DNA of 64,000 bases from Xenorhabdus hominickii (GCF_002632725.1 NZ_NJAI01000001.1:1354236-1418235); one strand, 5' to 3'; positions 1-7,804 are shown, counted from the first letter of the stretch. Numbers and translations: made by a program. The notes: generated by a model not told the origin, from the sequence alone.

Positions 1-198
1 GATTATGTTGTTTATGATAACCTTCCCGAGGAAGATCACCTGACTGGAAAGACGTTTACTCAGCGTATAGAGAGAACGAATTTAACTCAGCGTACTCGAA
101 TAAAAAGACTGAATAGAAAAACTATCAGTTATTCAAAATCCGAAGAAATGCACGATAAGGTGATAGGAACTTTTATTGAGCGTGAGTACTATTTTTGA
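1..198 (+). pseudogene. IS1-family transposase (InsB-like), C-terminal fragment
   Basis: An open frame enters from the left edge and stops at the TGA at 196-198, giving the last 65 residues. It reads LTGKTFTQRIERTNLTQRTR, then RKTISYSKSEEMHDKVIG, which I recognise as the end of the IS1 InsB/InsAB' DDE transposase (E. coli IS1 has LTGKTYTQRIER and FSKSVELHDKVIG). Only the 3' end is visible, so it cannot be judged whether the transposase is intact upstream. Confidence 0.85.
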
Positions 199-254
199 TA
201 TTCAATCTAACTATTTAATACATGACCAATTATTTGGGTAAAGCTGTTATCACC
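1..254 (+). mobile_element. IS1-family insertion sequence, right end (partial)
   Basis: The transposase end is followed by about 56 bp that finish in GTAAAGCTGTTATCACC at 238-254. IS1 elements end in a roughly 23-bp inverted repeat with terminal ATCACC or ATTACC, so 254 is the probable right boundary. The left end and target duplication lie outside the window, so the boundary is inferred from this motif alone. Confidence 0.55.
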
Positions 255-509
255 ATAAGTAAAATATAAGGAATTCATCTTAATTTCAGTCTGATTAACT
301 TATTGGATTGTATTAAAATTAAACCATTCTCAATGCCTTAATAAATTCGTAATAATACATGGGTGTTAAACGGAAGAGTTAAATGCCTCTGTTTAATCCA
401 CAATTAGGTATTAAAACGCCTTGGCAAAGGGTTGCCAGCCGTTTATGAATGAAAGCAGTTTTTTACCCTTAATAATGAAAGGATTGAAACTGACAGCGGT
501 ATGCTTCAT

Positions 510-756
510 ATGGGAAAATTAAAGCAATAAAAAATATTTTTACGGGAAAGTTTGCCTGAGTTTATTGGTAAAACGGAATTAACCAATGATATGGGGAAAT
601 TCCGCTTTATTGAGACTCAATGAATTTTAGAACTGGGGAAATACCAGATGTCTATCCAAAAATATAAGGCGATAATTAAGTAGTGGCAGCCCGTACAGGG
701 AATATGAACCTCGATATATCCCGCTGTTAATAGACGCGTGGCTGACAGAGCTTTAA
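510..756 (+). pseudogene. Decayed P2-type tail completion gene (gpR-like remnant)
   Basis: Translation from ATG 510 gives MGKLKQ, a stop, then FLRESLPEFIGKTE; further on come LGKYQMSIQKYKAII and, in another frame at 715-756, YIPLLIDAWLTEL then a stop. These match in order the intact prophage gene at 14484-14984 (MSKLQQ, FLRENLPERICETE, LGQYQMFIQQYEVVI, NIPLLIDSWLTEQ). Just upstream, 474-512 resembles the end of the gpL-like gene. Several stops and frameshifts make it a pseudogene. It lies outside the 51-bp att repeat, so it comes from a different, older prophage. Confidence 0.8.
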
Positions 757-982
757 AGCGCTTAATGGGATATAACGCAAAAAGTTATTCAGAGTTAGCA
801 TTTTTAGAACTCATGGCTTTTTTGTATTTCAAGTGGCGATTAGGGAAGTAGAAAGCTAGGTGTCGTAATGTTCAGGAAATATGATAAATATCACGGAGAG
901 GGATACGACAACGGTTCATTACCGTAGCGGTGTTAATCGGTTATACCTCATCTGCTACCAGGCGGTATCTTATGGGTATCCT

Positions 983-1020
983 AGAAAAAACTAAGGGTTG
1001 CACTTTTGATGCAACCCCTT
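983..1020 (-). terminator. Original tRNA-Ile2 terminator, displaced by the prophage
   Basis: On the minus strand AAGGGGTTGCA, a 7-nt loop and TGCAACCCTT form a strong stem at 993-1020, followed by a TTTTTT run at 985-990. It lies immediately downstream of the tRNA 3'-half copy in attL, so before integration it would have ended ileX transcription. It is now about 28.6 kb from the functional tRNA. Confidence 0.8.
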
Positions 1021-1023
1021 GAT

Positions 1024-1074
1024 AAATTTGGTGGCCCCTGCTGGACTTGAACCAGCGACCAAGCGATTATGAGT
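1024..1074. repeat. attL: 51-bp duplicate of the tRNA-Ile2 3' half
   Basis: Positions 1024-1074 are identical to 29614-29664. The shared block covers the tRNA 3' end from the anticodon stem through CCA plus 5 bp downstream. Identity stops at 1074/1075, where 29665 onward continues into the tRNA 5' half. This is the standard signature of site-specific integration by a tyrosine recombinase, whose gene starts 65 bp away. Confidence 0.95.
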
Positions 1075-1138
1075 ACCTATCAAAGCACCCGAAAATCAAT
1101 GATTTATATTTAAAAACAGTTGGTTAGATTATCAAATA

Positions 1139-2182
1139 TTATCTACGATTATCATTATTACTCATTTCTACCGCCACTCTATCGCCACTCATCGCCAACG
1201 GATTTAACTTAACTGCATCTTCTAAATGGTCAGGGGCAAAGTGTGAATATCGCATCGTCATTTTGATATCTGTGTGACCAAGTACCCGCTGTAATACAAG
1301 TATGTTTCCACCGTTCATCATAAAGTGACTGGCAAAGGTATGCCTTAGAACGTGAGTTAATTGGCCTGCGGGTAATTCAATACCTGTTCTTTCTAAGGCA
1401 GAACGGAATGCGCCGTAACAATCAGTAAAGAGCCTGCCTTTTTTATCGTTTGGAAGAGAATCATAAAGCTCTTTACTGATGGGTATCGTTCGGTTCTTTC
1501 GGCCTTTTGTATTCGTATAAGTCACTTTGTATTTTGCTAGCTGGCTTTTACGTAGTCCTTCAGCCTCTGACCATCTCGCACCAGTAGCAAGGCATATTCT
1601 GACCACAGTTTCCAAGTCAGTATGATCATGGCGGTTACATTCAGCAAGAAGCTGTGCAATCTGTTCTTGAGTAAGCCATGCCATTTCCACTTCTTCGGTA
1701 CGGAAAGGGCGCATATTCTTTAGAGGGTTTTCCCCTTTCCACTCACCAAGTCGATTCAGTTCATTAAATACTGCACGGAAATAAGCCAGATCAAGGTTAA
1801 GTGTCCGAGGGGAAACTTCTTTAACACGATTAGAACGGGCGTATTCCCCTTTGAGTCTTTTTTCTCTGTACCGAGAAAACATCTGTGCATCAAAATCTCT
1901 GGCTAACGGTTCGCCCATGCAATCGAAAGCATGGTGCATTGCCAGTTGACGCTTAAGGCCATCTTTAAGTGTGATGCCATGAGCACTATACCAAGCATCA
2001 ATCAGTTCTTTTAAAGTGCGCCTGTCTTCTTTTTCTTCCTGCCACGGGTTTTGTACCGTGTACTGTTCGAAAGCTAATGCTTCCCCTTTGGTGGCGAATT
2101 TCTTTCTAATGCGTTTGCCTTTTGCCCCATTTGGGTAAAGTTCACAAATCCAGCCACCCTGAGGGTTTTTACGAACAGTCAT
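1139..2182 (-). CDS. int: Prophage tyrosine integrase
   Basis: Site-specific recombinase of 347 aa that would insert and excise the prophage at tRNA-Ile2. The catalytic set is visible: R203 (ATGARWSE), H277 and R280 (HVLRHTF), H303 (LGHTD) and nucleophile Y312 (MRYSHF). The N-terminal 50 residues resemble an arm-binding domain. The gene sits 65 bp inside attL. Its ATG overlaps the end of the cI gene by 4 bp, so cI and int form one leftward operon, as in phage 186. Length and motifs indicate an intact enzyme. Confidence 0.95.
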   Translation of the reverse strand: MTVRKNPQGGWICELYPNGAKGKRIRKKFATKGEALAFEQYTVQNPWQEEKEDRRTLKELIDAWYSAHGITLKDGLKRQLAMHHAFDCMGEPLARDFDAQMFSRYREKRLKGEYARSNRVKEVSPRTLNLDLAYFRAVFNELNRLGEWKGENPLKNMRPFRTEEVEMAWLTQEQIAQLLAECNRHDHTDLETVVRICLATGARWSEAEGLRKSQLAKYKVTYTNTKGRKNRTIPISKELYDSLPNDKKGRLFTDCYGAFRSALERTGIELPAGQLTHVLRHTFASHFMMNGGNILVLQRVLGHTDIKMTMRYSHFAPDHLEDAVKLNPLAMSGDRVAVEMSNNDNRR

Positions 2183-2757
2183 TGATTAATCTCACTATAA
2201 ATACCTACAACACGACCTAACGTTTTTATATCATTAATGCTGCATTCAAAAGGTACATTACCACCTGAGATATGCAATCTTTTACCCGGCAATTTGGTTA
2301 ACTCTCTAATGCTGACTGTATCTTCAATATCAACCAGCCATAATCCATCAGAAAGCGAGGTATCTTGTTCAACAAAGTGGAGTTTGCTATCAGAATATAC
2401 TCCTATTGGGTTAATAAGAGATTTACTGAAAAACTTACCTGTGATTCCCAAACTGCTTTCATTTATGAGATTTCCATCACTTAATGTGAATAGATTCACT
2501 TTTTGTGTTTCTTCGCTCATTTTTTTTTCAAATTGAGGGCCTTTTCCTGTGAGCAACCAAGAAATATTTGCACCAGTCTCAAGTGCGCAGTGCACAACAA
2601 AATCATAAGAAATTGAGCCACGACTATACCGATTAGCAAGTGAACTTGACGCAATTTCAAAATGTCTAGCTAATTGAATTTTCTGATTAAAACCATAAAC
2701 CTCACAAATTCGATCTAATACTTTTTCGTTGTCTAATCCTAGTTCCTCTATTCTCAT
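2179..2757 (-). CDS. cI: CI lysogeny repressor, phage 186 type
   Basis: A 192-aa repressor, the same length as I recall for 186 CI. The N-terminal HTH region carries FNQKIQLARHFEIASSS and RYSRGSISYDF, close to 186 CI (FSQKIQLANHFDIASSS). The C-terminal part (SLSDGLWLVDIE, SIRELTKLPGK, GNVPFECSINDIKTLGRVVG) is the CI oligomerisation domain (Phage_CI_repr). Unlike lambda CI this family is not thought to be LexA-like and self-cleaving. It should repress the rightward early promoter and maintain lysogeny. It is transcribed with int and divergently from the Apl-like gene. Confidence 0.93.
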   Translation of the reverse strand: MRIEELGLDNEKVLDRICEVYGFNQKIQLARHFEIASSSLANRYSRGSISYDFVVHCALETGANISWLLTGKGPQFEKKMSEETQKVNLFTLSDGNLINESSLGITGKFFSKSLINPIGVYSDSKLHFVEQDTSLSDGLWLVDIEDTVSIRELTKLPGKRLHISGGNVPFECSINDIKTLGRVVGIYSEINQ

Positions 2758-2885
2758 TTCGCATTAACCTATTTACAAACTCCATTTATGGAGTTAAATT
2801 AAGCCTAAACCTAGATATCTAATGATAATCTCTGATAGTCGAAGATCATCAATGATAATTATTGATAAACAAGGAATGATGCAAT
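2758..2885. promoter_or_regulatory. CI/Apl switch region with candidate operators
   Basis: This 128-bp divergent spacer between cI and the Apl-like gene holds an 18-bp palindrome (AACTCCAT-TT-ATGGAGTT, 2778-2795) next to the cI start. It also holds two direct repeats, AATGATAATCTCTGATA at 2821-2837 and AATGATAATTATTGATA at 2851-2867, spaced 30 bp apart, about three helical turns. In 186 this spacer has the lysogenic and lytic promoters, CI operators and direct-repeat Apl sites. Assigning each repeat to a protein is inference. Confidence 0.6.
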
Positions 2886-3149
2886 ATGGCTTCTGAAATT
2901 ACAATTGTGAAAATTCCAAGTGAGATTGTTTCTCCTTATGAATTTTCAGCTTTAGAACGAGTTTCTATCGCTACAGTTCGCCGCTGGACTACTGGTAACA
3001 ATCCTTGCGTACCAATCGAACCACGAGTCATTAAACCTGGGAACATCCGTGCAAGTGGTATGGTTCGCATCTATTACGCACGCTGGAAAGAAGAACAGTT
3101 GCGTAAGTCGTTGGGGCATTCCCGTTTTCAACTCATTATAGGTGATTGA
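2886..3149 (+). CDS. Apl/Cox-like excisionase and repressor
   Basis: First rightward early gene, 87 aa, the same length as 186 Apl. It is a small winged-helix type protein (VSPYEFSALERVSIATVRRWTTGN, then RVIKPGNIRASGMVRIYYARWKEEQ). Cox/Apl proteins bind between the early promoters and at att to turn down cI/int and promote excision. The start is set by AAGGAATGATGCAAT-ATG. Assignment rests on position, length and motif layout. Confidence 0.75.
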   Translation: MASEITIVKIPSEIVSPYEFSALERVSIATVRRWTTGNNPCVPIEPRVIKPGNIRASGMVRIYYARWKEEQLRKSLGHSRFQLIIGD

Positions 3150-3179
3150 TTCATTTTATGTGAATCATGGGAGTGAAAC

Positions 3180-3392
3180 ATGTTTGATTACCAAGTATCC
3201 AAACAATCTCACGTCGATAATGAGTGTTGTGCGTTCTTTAATACTCATAATGGAAGTTTAGTTCAAATTGTGGAATCCATCGGGTTAATTCCGCAAGTAC
3301 TGCAAAATAAATTGAACCATGAGCAGCCTCACATGCTGACTTGTGTTGACTTAATGAAGGGGGCGTGTCGATGGCTGGTCGTGAAAAAATAG
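3180..3392 (+). pseudogene. cII: Truncated CII-type establishment regulator
   Basis: The first about 55 residues (MFDYQVSKQSHVDNECCAFF, LVQIVESIGLIPQVLQNKLN, HEQPHMLT) match the start of 186 CII (MFDFQVSK, QTLRNKLNPEQPHQFT). The family is about 169 aa; this frame stops after 70, running into the next gene beyond residue 60. The last two thirds are gone, apparently by a deletion near 3350. It keeps the HTH-like segment but is probably inactive as an activator of cI establishment. Confidence 0.75.
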
Positions 3393-3727
3393 AATTTAAT
3401 ACAGAGTCTAATCACTTTGAGAGTGATAGCATTTTTGAAAACGAACCTTGCAACGGACTTCTAAAAAAGCTATTGGAGCAATTAAAGAAAAATAATCACC
3501 TTGCAAAATTTTATTTTGAAAATGGCGCGAGAGAATTGAATGTAGAAATGATAGCTAAAGGTCACCATTATGAGGCTATTGCCGAAACGTTATACGCTAT
3601 TATTCGGGCTTTTCCTGTTTCATCCCGTTATCACGATATAATCGATGGGAGTCTTGAGTTTCTCTGTGAATTGCCAGCGCCACCAAACCTATCTTTAATT
3701 CTAAAAGAAAATAATAAGTGGGGATAA
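3371..3727 (+). CDS. Hypothetical early phage protein
   Basis: A 118-aa protein of unknown family, starting MAGREKIEFNTESNHFESDS. ATG 3371 is preferred over GTG 3365 because AAGGGGG sits 8 bp upstream of it. It is acidic at the N-terminus and largely helical further on (LLKKLLEQLKKNNHLAKFYFENGA), with no cysteine pairs or transmembrane segment. It overlaps the tail of the truncated cII by 22 bp, so the cII deletion has brought it close to the early promoter. I do not recognise it. Confidence 0.6.
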   Translation: MAGREKIEFNTESNHFESDSIFENEPCNGLLKKLLEQLKKNNHLAKFYFENGARELNVEMIAKGHHYEAIAETLYAIIRAFPVSSRYHDIIDGSLEFLCELPAPPNLSLILKENNKWG

Positions 3728-3728
3728 A

Positions 3729-3863
3729 ATGAACGCGTTAAAGCAACAGCAGCACCAGTACAAACTATCCAGTAAGTCATTCCACACAAAGCAAGGTAAC
3801 GGATTTGTTTTCCCCATTGTCTTATGTTCCGTTGCTTATTTTATCTTGTTTCTAATTAGGTGA
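3729..3863 (+). CDS. Small phage membrane protein (44 aa)
   Basis: ATG 3729 follows the preceding stop by one base and the frame ends at TGA 3861-3863. The product begins MNALKQQQHQYKLSSKSFHT (basic, soluble) and ends in one hydrophobic stretch, FVFPIVLCSVAYFILFLI. P2-like early regions often carry a single-pass protein of this size (DUF2724-type), which is the likely family but not proven. Tight spacing on both sides supports a real gene. Confidence 0.55.
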   Translation: MNALKQQQHQYKLSSKSFHTKQGNGFVFPIVLCSVAYFILFLIR

Positions 3864-3870
3864 GGTTTTT

Positions 3871-4224
3871 ATGAACACGGAATACCAATTTGAATCAACA
3901 GAACAGCGGGCGGTTAAACTTGCCTTTGATGTTCGTGTTAATGGTTTAAATCAACTGGCAAAAATCAGGCAGCAACATTTGAAAGCAGGTAACGAGCAAT
4001 TAGCTGGCTTTATTGATGAGATGCGAAATAAACGCAGTTCGAATTATGTCGATAATATTCGCGTACTGGCAGCAATATTCTTTATTGCCAATATTAAAAA
4101 AGAACGGCATGGGCTGGAATTAGATCAATTTAACATCGAAGAGAGAAACGAGTTAATTAAAGCAATAAATAAAATTAAGGCAGCAGTTCCATTATTACCA
4201 AAAGATTTATTACTGCCTAATTAA
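3871..4224 (+). CDS. Early phage protein, DUF5347-like
   Basis: A 117-aa soluble protein: N-terminal AVKLAFDVRVNGLNQLAKIR, central FIDEMRNKRSSNYVDNIRVLAAIFFIANIK, charged C-terminus. From memory this layout fits DUF5347, a family of small early proteins of P2-like phages in Xenorhabdus and relatives. No function is known. A GTGAGG ribosome site is 5-8 bp upstream. The position between early genes and gpA suggests a role in the early lytic programme. Confidence 0.6.
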   Translation: MNTEYQFESTEQRAVKLAFDVRVNGLNQLAKIRQQHLKAGNEQLAGFIDEMRNKRSSNYVDNIRVLAAIFFIANIKKERHGLELDQFNIEERNELIKAINKIKAAVPLLPKDLLLPN

Positions 4225-4303
4225 ATAACAATAATTACCGAATTAATTTTAATGACGTCAGCACGTCAGGGAATCCCTTTATCTAAAAATAGGAAATAAA
4301 AAA

Positions 4304-4555
4304 ATGAATATACCCGACCCTATCTTTACCCCTGCTGAAATAAACACCGATGACCACGCTGTCATTATCGAACGCTGCATCAAACAAAATCGTGAAGATG
4401 AAAGACGTGTCAGGGCAGACGGTCACGCTTCGCGTCTGCGTCACTTCGCCATGATTGCGAAACGTGATCGTTTAGATTGCGATGCGATTGTTAGCCTGCT
4501 GGAAAGCGAAGCCAGTGAAATAGAGCGTCAAGTACAGGAATGGAATTATGTTTGA
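4304..4555 (+). CDS. Early phage protein, DUF2732-like
   Basis: An 83-aa protein with a helical C-terminal half: RLRHFAMIAKRDRLDCDAIVS, then LLESEASEIERQVQEW. P2-type early regions have a small protein with the same pattern (RLxxxALRxEMDCDAIxxML), assigned to DUF2732. The function is unknown. RBS AGGA lies upstream (AATAGGAAATAAAAAA-ATG). It overlaps the start of the next open frame by 8 bp. Confidence 0.6.
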   Translation: MNIPDPIFTPAEINTDDHAVIIERCIKQNREDERRVRADGHASRLRHFAMIAKRDRLDCDAIVSLLESEASEIERQVQEWNYV

Positions 4556-4586
4556 TGTTCGCCTGCCAACACAACGAATAAACACA

Positions 4587-4895
4587 ATGGAGATTAATAA
4601 AATGACCAAAGGCACAATGAATACAATACATAATTTAAAAATAAGAAGTGTTGATTTTAACGCTATAAATGGCGGTGATAAAAAAGCTGAATTTAGAATC
4701 AATGACCATGAATATAAAAAAGGCGATTTTCTTGGGTTACATGAAATTGATGATAACGACAATTTTACTAGTGATTCTATTTTCGTAAAAGTTACTGACG
4801 TCACAGTCATTGATAGTGATTTGTATCCGCAGATTGGCGGGGAATTTGTTTTGCTTTCGTTTGAATTATCTTCTATGAGTTATGTGTTTGCATGA
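4587..4895 (+). CDS. DUF3850 (ASCH/PUA-like) phage protein
   Basis: The segment HNLKIRSVDFNAINGGDKKAEFRINDHEYKKGDFLGLHEID is characteristic of DUF3850, a small beta-barrel of the ASCH/PUA-like fold expected to bind RNA or a modified nucleotide. The frame is open from 4548, but the domain begins only at about 4630. ATG 4587 (after CACAATGGAG) or 4617 are the realistic starts; I chose 4587 (102 aa). Its stop overlaps the gpA start by 4 bp, so the two are translationally coupled. Confidence 0.65.
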   Translation: MEINKMTKGTMNTIHNLKIRSVDFNAINGGDKKAEFRINDHEYKKGDFLGLHEIDDNDNFTSDSIFVKVTDVTVIDSDLYPQIGGEFVLLSFELSSMSYVFA

Positions 4896-7054
4896 GCTTT
4901 GTAGAAAAAGCAAAACAATATAGCAGCAAATTTCAGCCAGAGATGCCACAAAGCGCAGCTCTGGCTGCTGGCGTTTCTACGCCGTGGAATAAGCCTGTTC
5001 AGCCGATAGCTAGACCGCTTCCGACCTATGCCGAACAATATCAGAGGGAAGAAAAATACAAAGCGATTGAAAAGGAGATTGAGAAAGAGAGCATGGCATT
5101 CGCCCGTGTTCTACAGCGATTAAAACAACAGCCGACTGTTGTTCGTCTTGATGTTCAATACAAAGCAAGTGTTTTAGAAAAGGAGCAAGGGACACCACGC
5201 GCCGAGGCTTTTTTATCTAAGACATTCGTTGACCGTATCTTGCCCAGAGTGACGTTAGTGACCAACCGTTACCAGATTCAGGAAATTGAAGCGGATAACG
5301 CGCTGTATATGAAGCGCTTTAACCGTATCCCTGATATGTCACGGGAAGATATTGAGCTACTGGCAAATGATATTGCACAGTTTGTTTTTCAGAAACTGGA
5401 AACAACTGCAAACGAGATGCCAGAAGCTAGCGACCTGAAACGGGTGCATGTTCTCTATATGCGTGCAGCCGTGATTACTAAAGCCTACCGTCAGGATGTA
5501 CCTTACTGGGATAAGCTGGCCGGACGCTTTTTTGATGAAAAGCAGGCTATTGCGGCTATTTCTCGCATGACCTCAGATAAATGGTGGTTAGGTCGTCTAC
5601 GCCGTCTGGCGGCAGCATGGCGTGAGCACTTGCAGATCTCAATCAACCGTGTCAGCAAAAAGGCCAGTATCTACGCCAGCAAAACGACTATTTCTGAATG
5701 GAAAGAGCAGAAGCAACGCACAAAAGAATTTATCAAGTCTATGGAACTGGAAGATGAGGAAGGCAACCGCGTCAGCCTGATTGATAAATATTATGGCAGT
5801 GTGGCCAACCCTGCGATCCGCCGTACTGAAATGATGGTACGCATCCGGGGCTTTGAAAATATCTGTAATGAACTGGGCTATGTTGTCGAGTTCTACACCC
5901 TAACCGCTCCTTCTAAATACCACGCCACAACCCGCCACGGACACCGGAACCGCAAGTGGAACGGATGCAGCCCGGCAGATACGCAGCAGTATTTAAGCGG
6001 CCTCTGGGCAAAAATCAGGGCCAAACTGCATCGTAATGATCTGCGTATCTTTGGCATCCGCGTCGCTGAACCTCATCACGATGGCACACCGCATTGGCAT
6101 ATGTTGTTTTTTATGCAGCCAGACCAAGCGGAGCAGGTGCGCGATATTATCCGTGACTATGCCTTGCAGGAAGACCGCTACGAGCTGCGGACTGAAAAAG
6201 CCCTGAAAGCCCGGTTCCATGCCGAGAAGATTGATCCAGAGAAAGGGTCAGCTACGGGTTATGTGGCGAAGTACATTTCTAAAAACATTGATGGCTACGC
6301 GATGGACGATGAGCTGGATGATGAAAGCAATCGCCCGATGAAAGAAGCGGCGGTGGCTGCTAGTGCATGGGCGGGACGTTGGCGTATCCGTCAATTCCAG
6401 TTCGTGGGCGGTGCGCCCGTGACCGTTTACCGAGAATTGCGTCGCATGGCAGACCATGATGTTGCGATGGGTTTAAGTGTTGAATTTGCCGCAGTGCATG
6501 ATGCGGCGGATAACGGTGACTGGGCGAACTATATCAATGCGCAGGGTGGCCCGTTTGTGCGTCGTGACGATTTGGTTGCACGTCTGTGGTATGAGACGCA
6601 GCAGGAAACTAACGCCCACGGTGAAGATGTGATCCGTATTAAAGGGGTTTTCTCGCCGTTAATCGGTATGGATACCCCAATCTTAACCCGTCTGAAAACG
6701 TGGCAGATTGTGCCGAAGTTAGCCGAAGCGTCAGCGGAGGCGGGTTTTAGCGATGCGCCCGCATCGCCTAGGAGTTCTGTCAATAACTGTACGGGGTTGT
6801 CTGATACAGCCAAAAAACCTAGTGAGGGGTTGATTGAAAAAATTATCGATTATGCCGATTCCATCGGGATGGATTTTAGCCGATTTATGGCGCAGTCATT
6901 AATTATCGGCGGAAAAATCAGCGTCAATGAACAGCCATTTAAGTTATGGACGAATGGCAGTTTTATTCCTATGGAGTCGGAACGGCAAAAAGAGATGCGC
7001 CGCGATGGGTTGCGGGCACGGATTAATCAACTTGGGGAAATGAGGAAGCTATGA
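4892..7054 (+). CDS. A: Replication initiation endonuclease gpA (rolling circle)
   Basis: A 720-aa HUH endonuclease that would nick the phage origin and stay linked to the 5' end to start rolling-circle replication. The metal-binding motif HHDGTPHWH is at 395-403. The paired catalytic tyrosines Y457 and Y461 (GYVAKYISKN) are spaced as in P2 A (two tyrosines four residues apart). In P2 and 186 the origin lies inside the A gene. ATG 4892 overlaps the preceding stop; the end overlaps the MazG-like gene by 4 bp. Confidence 0.93.
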   Translation: MSFVEKAKQYSSKFQPEMPQSAALAAGVSTPWNKPVQPIARPLPTYAEQYQREEKYKAIEKEIEKESMAFARVLQRLKQQPTVVRLDVQYKASVLEKEQGTPRAEAFLSKTFVDRILPRVTLVTNRYQIQEIEADNALYMKRFNRIPDMSREDIELLANDIAQFVFQKLETTANEMPEASDLKRVHVLYMRAAVITKAYRQDVPYWDKLAGRFFDEKQAIAAISRMTSDKWWLGRLRRLAAAWREHLQISINRVSKKASIYASKTTISEWKEQKQRTKEFIKSMELEDEEGNRVSLIDKYYGSVANPAIRRTEMMVRIRGFENICNELGYVVEFYTLTAPSKYHATTRHGHRNRKWNGCSPADTQQYLSGLWAKIRAKLHRNDLRIFGIRVAEPHHDGTPHWHMLFFMQPDQAEQVRDIIRDYALQEDRYELRTEKALKARFHAEKIDPEKGSATGYVAKYISKNIDGYAMDDELDDESNRPMKEAAVAASAWAGRWRIRQFQFVGGAPVTVYRELRRMADHDVAMGLSVEFAAVHDAADNGDWANYINAQGGPFVRRDDLVARLWYETQQETNAHGEDVIRIKGVFSPLIGMDTPILTRLKTWQIVPKLAEASAEAGFSDAPASPRSSVNNCTGLSDTAKKPSEGLIEKIIDYADSIGMDFSRFMAQSLIIGGKISVNEQPFKLWTNGSFIPMESERQKEMRRDGLRARINQLGEMRKL

Positions 7055-7482
7055 CTGTGTATAAATATGATCTGGTTTTAGAAAGTGAAGAATTAGTTCA
7101 ACCATGTGATGAACTGGATTTATTGGTGTATCTGCATCGTGCACGCAGGCCATTACCTTATGAAAAGCATATTGATACAAGTGCCATGACTGATGTTATC
7201 TTGGAAATGAATCGACAAGATGAGAAATGGGGCGCAAATCGCAATTTATCCCCGTTTGTCTGGCAGACGATATTGAGTGAGGAGGTTGGCGAGTTCGCTC
7301 AGGCTATTTTGCATGATGAGTATGGTGGCAGTCATGCCGGAACGGCGCGGACTGAAATGGTACAGGTAGCAGCGGTAGCGCTGCAAATTATTGAGATGTA
7401 CGACCGTTTAGAGCAGGAGAAACAAAAAAATACAAGGTGTGATTGTATTGGCAAAAGAGTGCGCAATTTTTTTAAAGCATGA
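7051..7482 (+). CDS. MazG-like nucleotide pyrophosphohydrolase
   Basis: A 143-aa protein whose central region, EMNRQDEKWG then LSEEVGEFAQAILHDE and EMVQVAAVALQIIEM, has the helical EExxE metal-binding pattern of the MazG/all-alpha NTP pyrophosphatase superfamily. It could hydrolyse a non-canonical dNTP or lower an alarmone during phage replication; the substrate is not readable from sequence. It is coupled to gpA by a 4-bp overlap and is the last early gene with clear function. Confidence 0.7.
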   Translation: MTVYKYDLVLESEELVQPCDELDLLVYLHRARRPLPYEKHIDTSAMTDVILEMNRQDEKWGANRNLSPFVWQTILSEEVGEFAQAILHDEYGGSHAGTARTEMVQVAAVALQIIEMYDRLEQEKQKNTRCDCIGKRVRNFFKA

Positions 7483-7804
7483 ACGATTTGATTTTGTCTG
7501 GTTATCTCACTCACGCTGGTACTTACATAAAACCATCCTGTATAGCGTCAGCACAATGCTGGCGTCATCAAAATAGCCTTATTGCTCTAATAAAAATCTA
7601 ATATTACACATTGATTTAAAAGTAAATTTTCCAATAAAAAAAAGCGATTTGCGCGGTGTTTTTAGTGAAAAATTCTAGAAATATTAGATAGGTCACACAA
7701 TTAAATATTGCCTAGTGCAATTAATTCAAAGGGTAATTATATTAATTTGTATCTGTTTATATATACAGTGTTATGAGTGTCGTATTTCAAATAGTAGGAA
7801 TAAA
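7483..7804. other. Gene-poor spacer after the early operon
   Basis: I see no convincing gene in these 322 bp. A wobble-containing hairpin (GTCAGCA-CAA-TGCTGGC, 7547-7563) may end early transcription. The rest is AT-rich, including an A8 tract near 7637-7644. Confidence 0.4.

Noticed and set aside
1031..1074. Partial tRNA-like sequence in attL
   Set aside because: It has only the 3' half and anticodon stem side; without the 5' half it cannot fold as a tRNA. It is the att duplicate.
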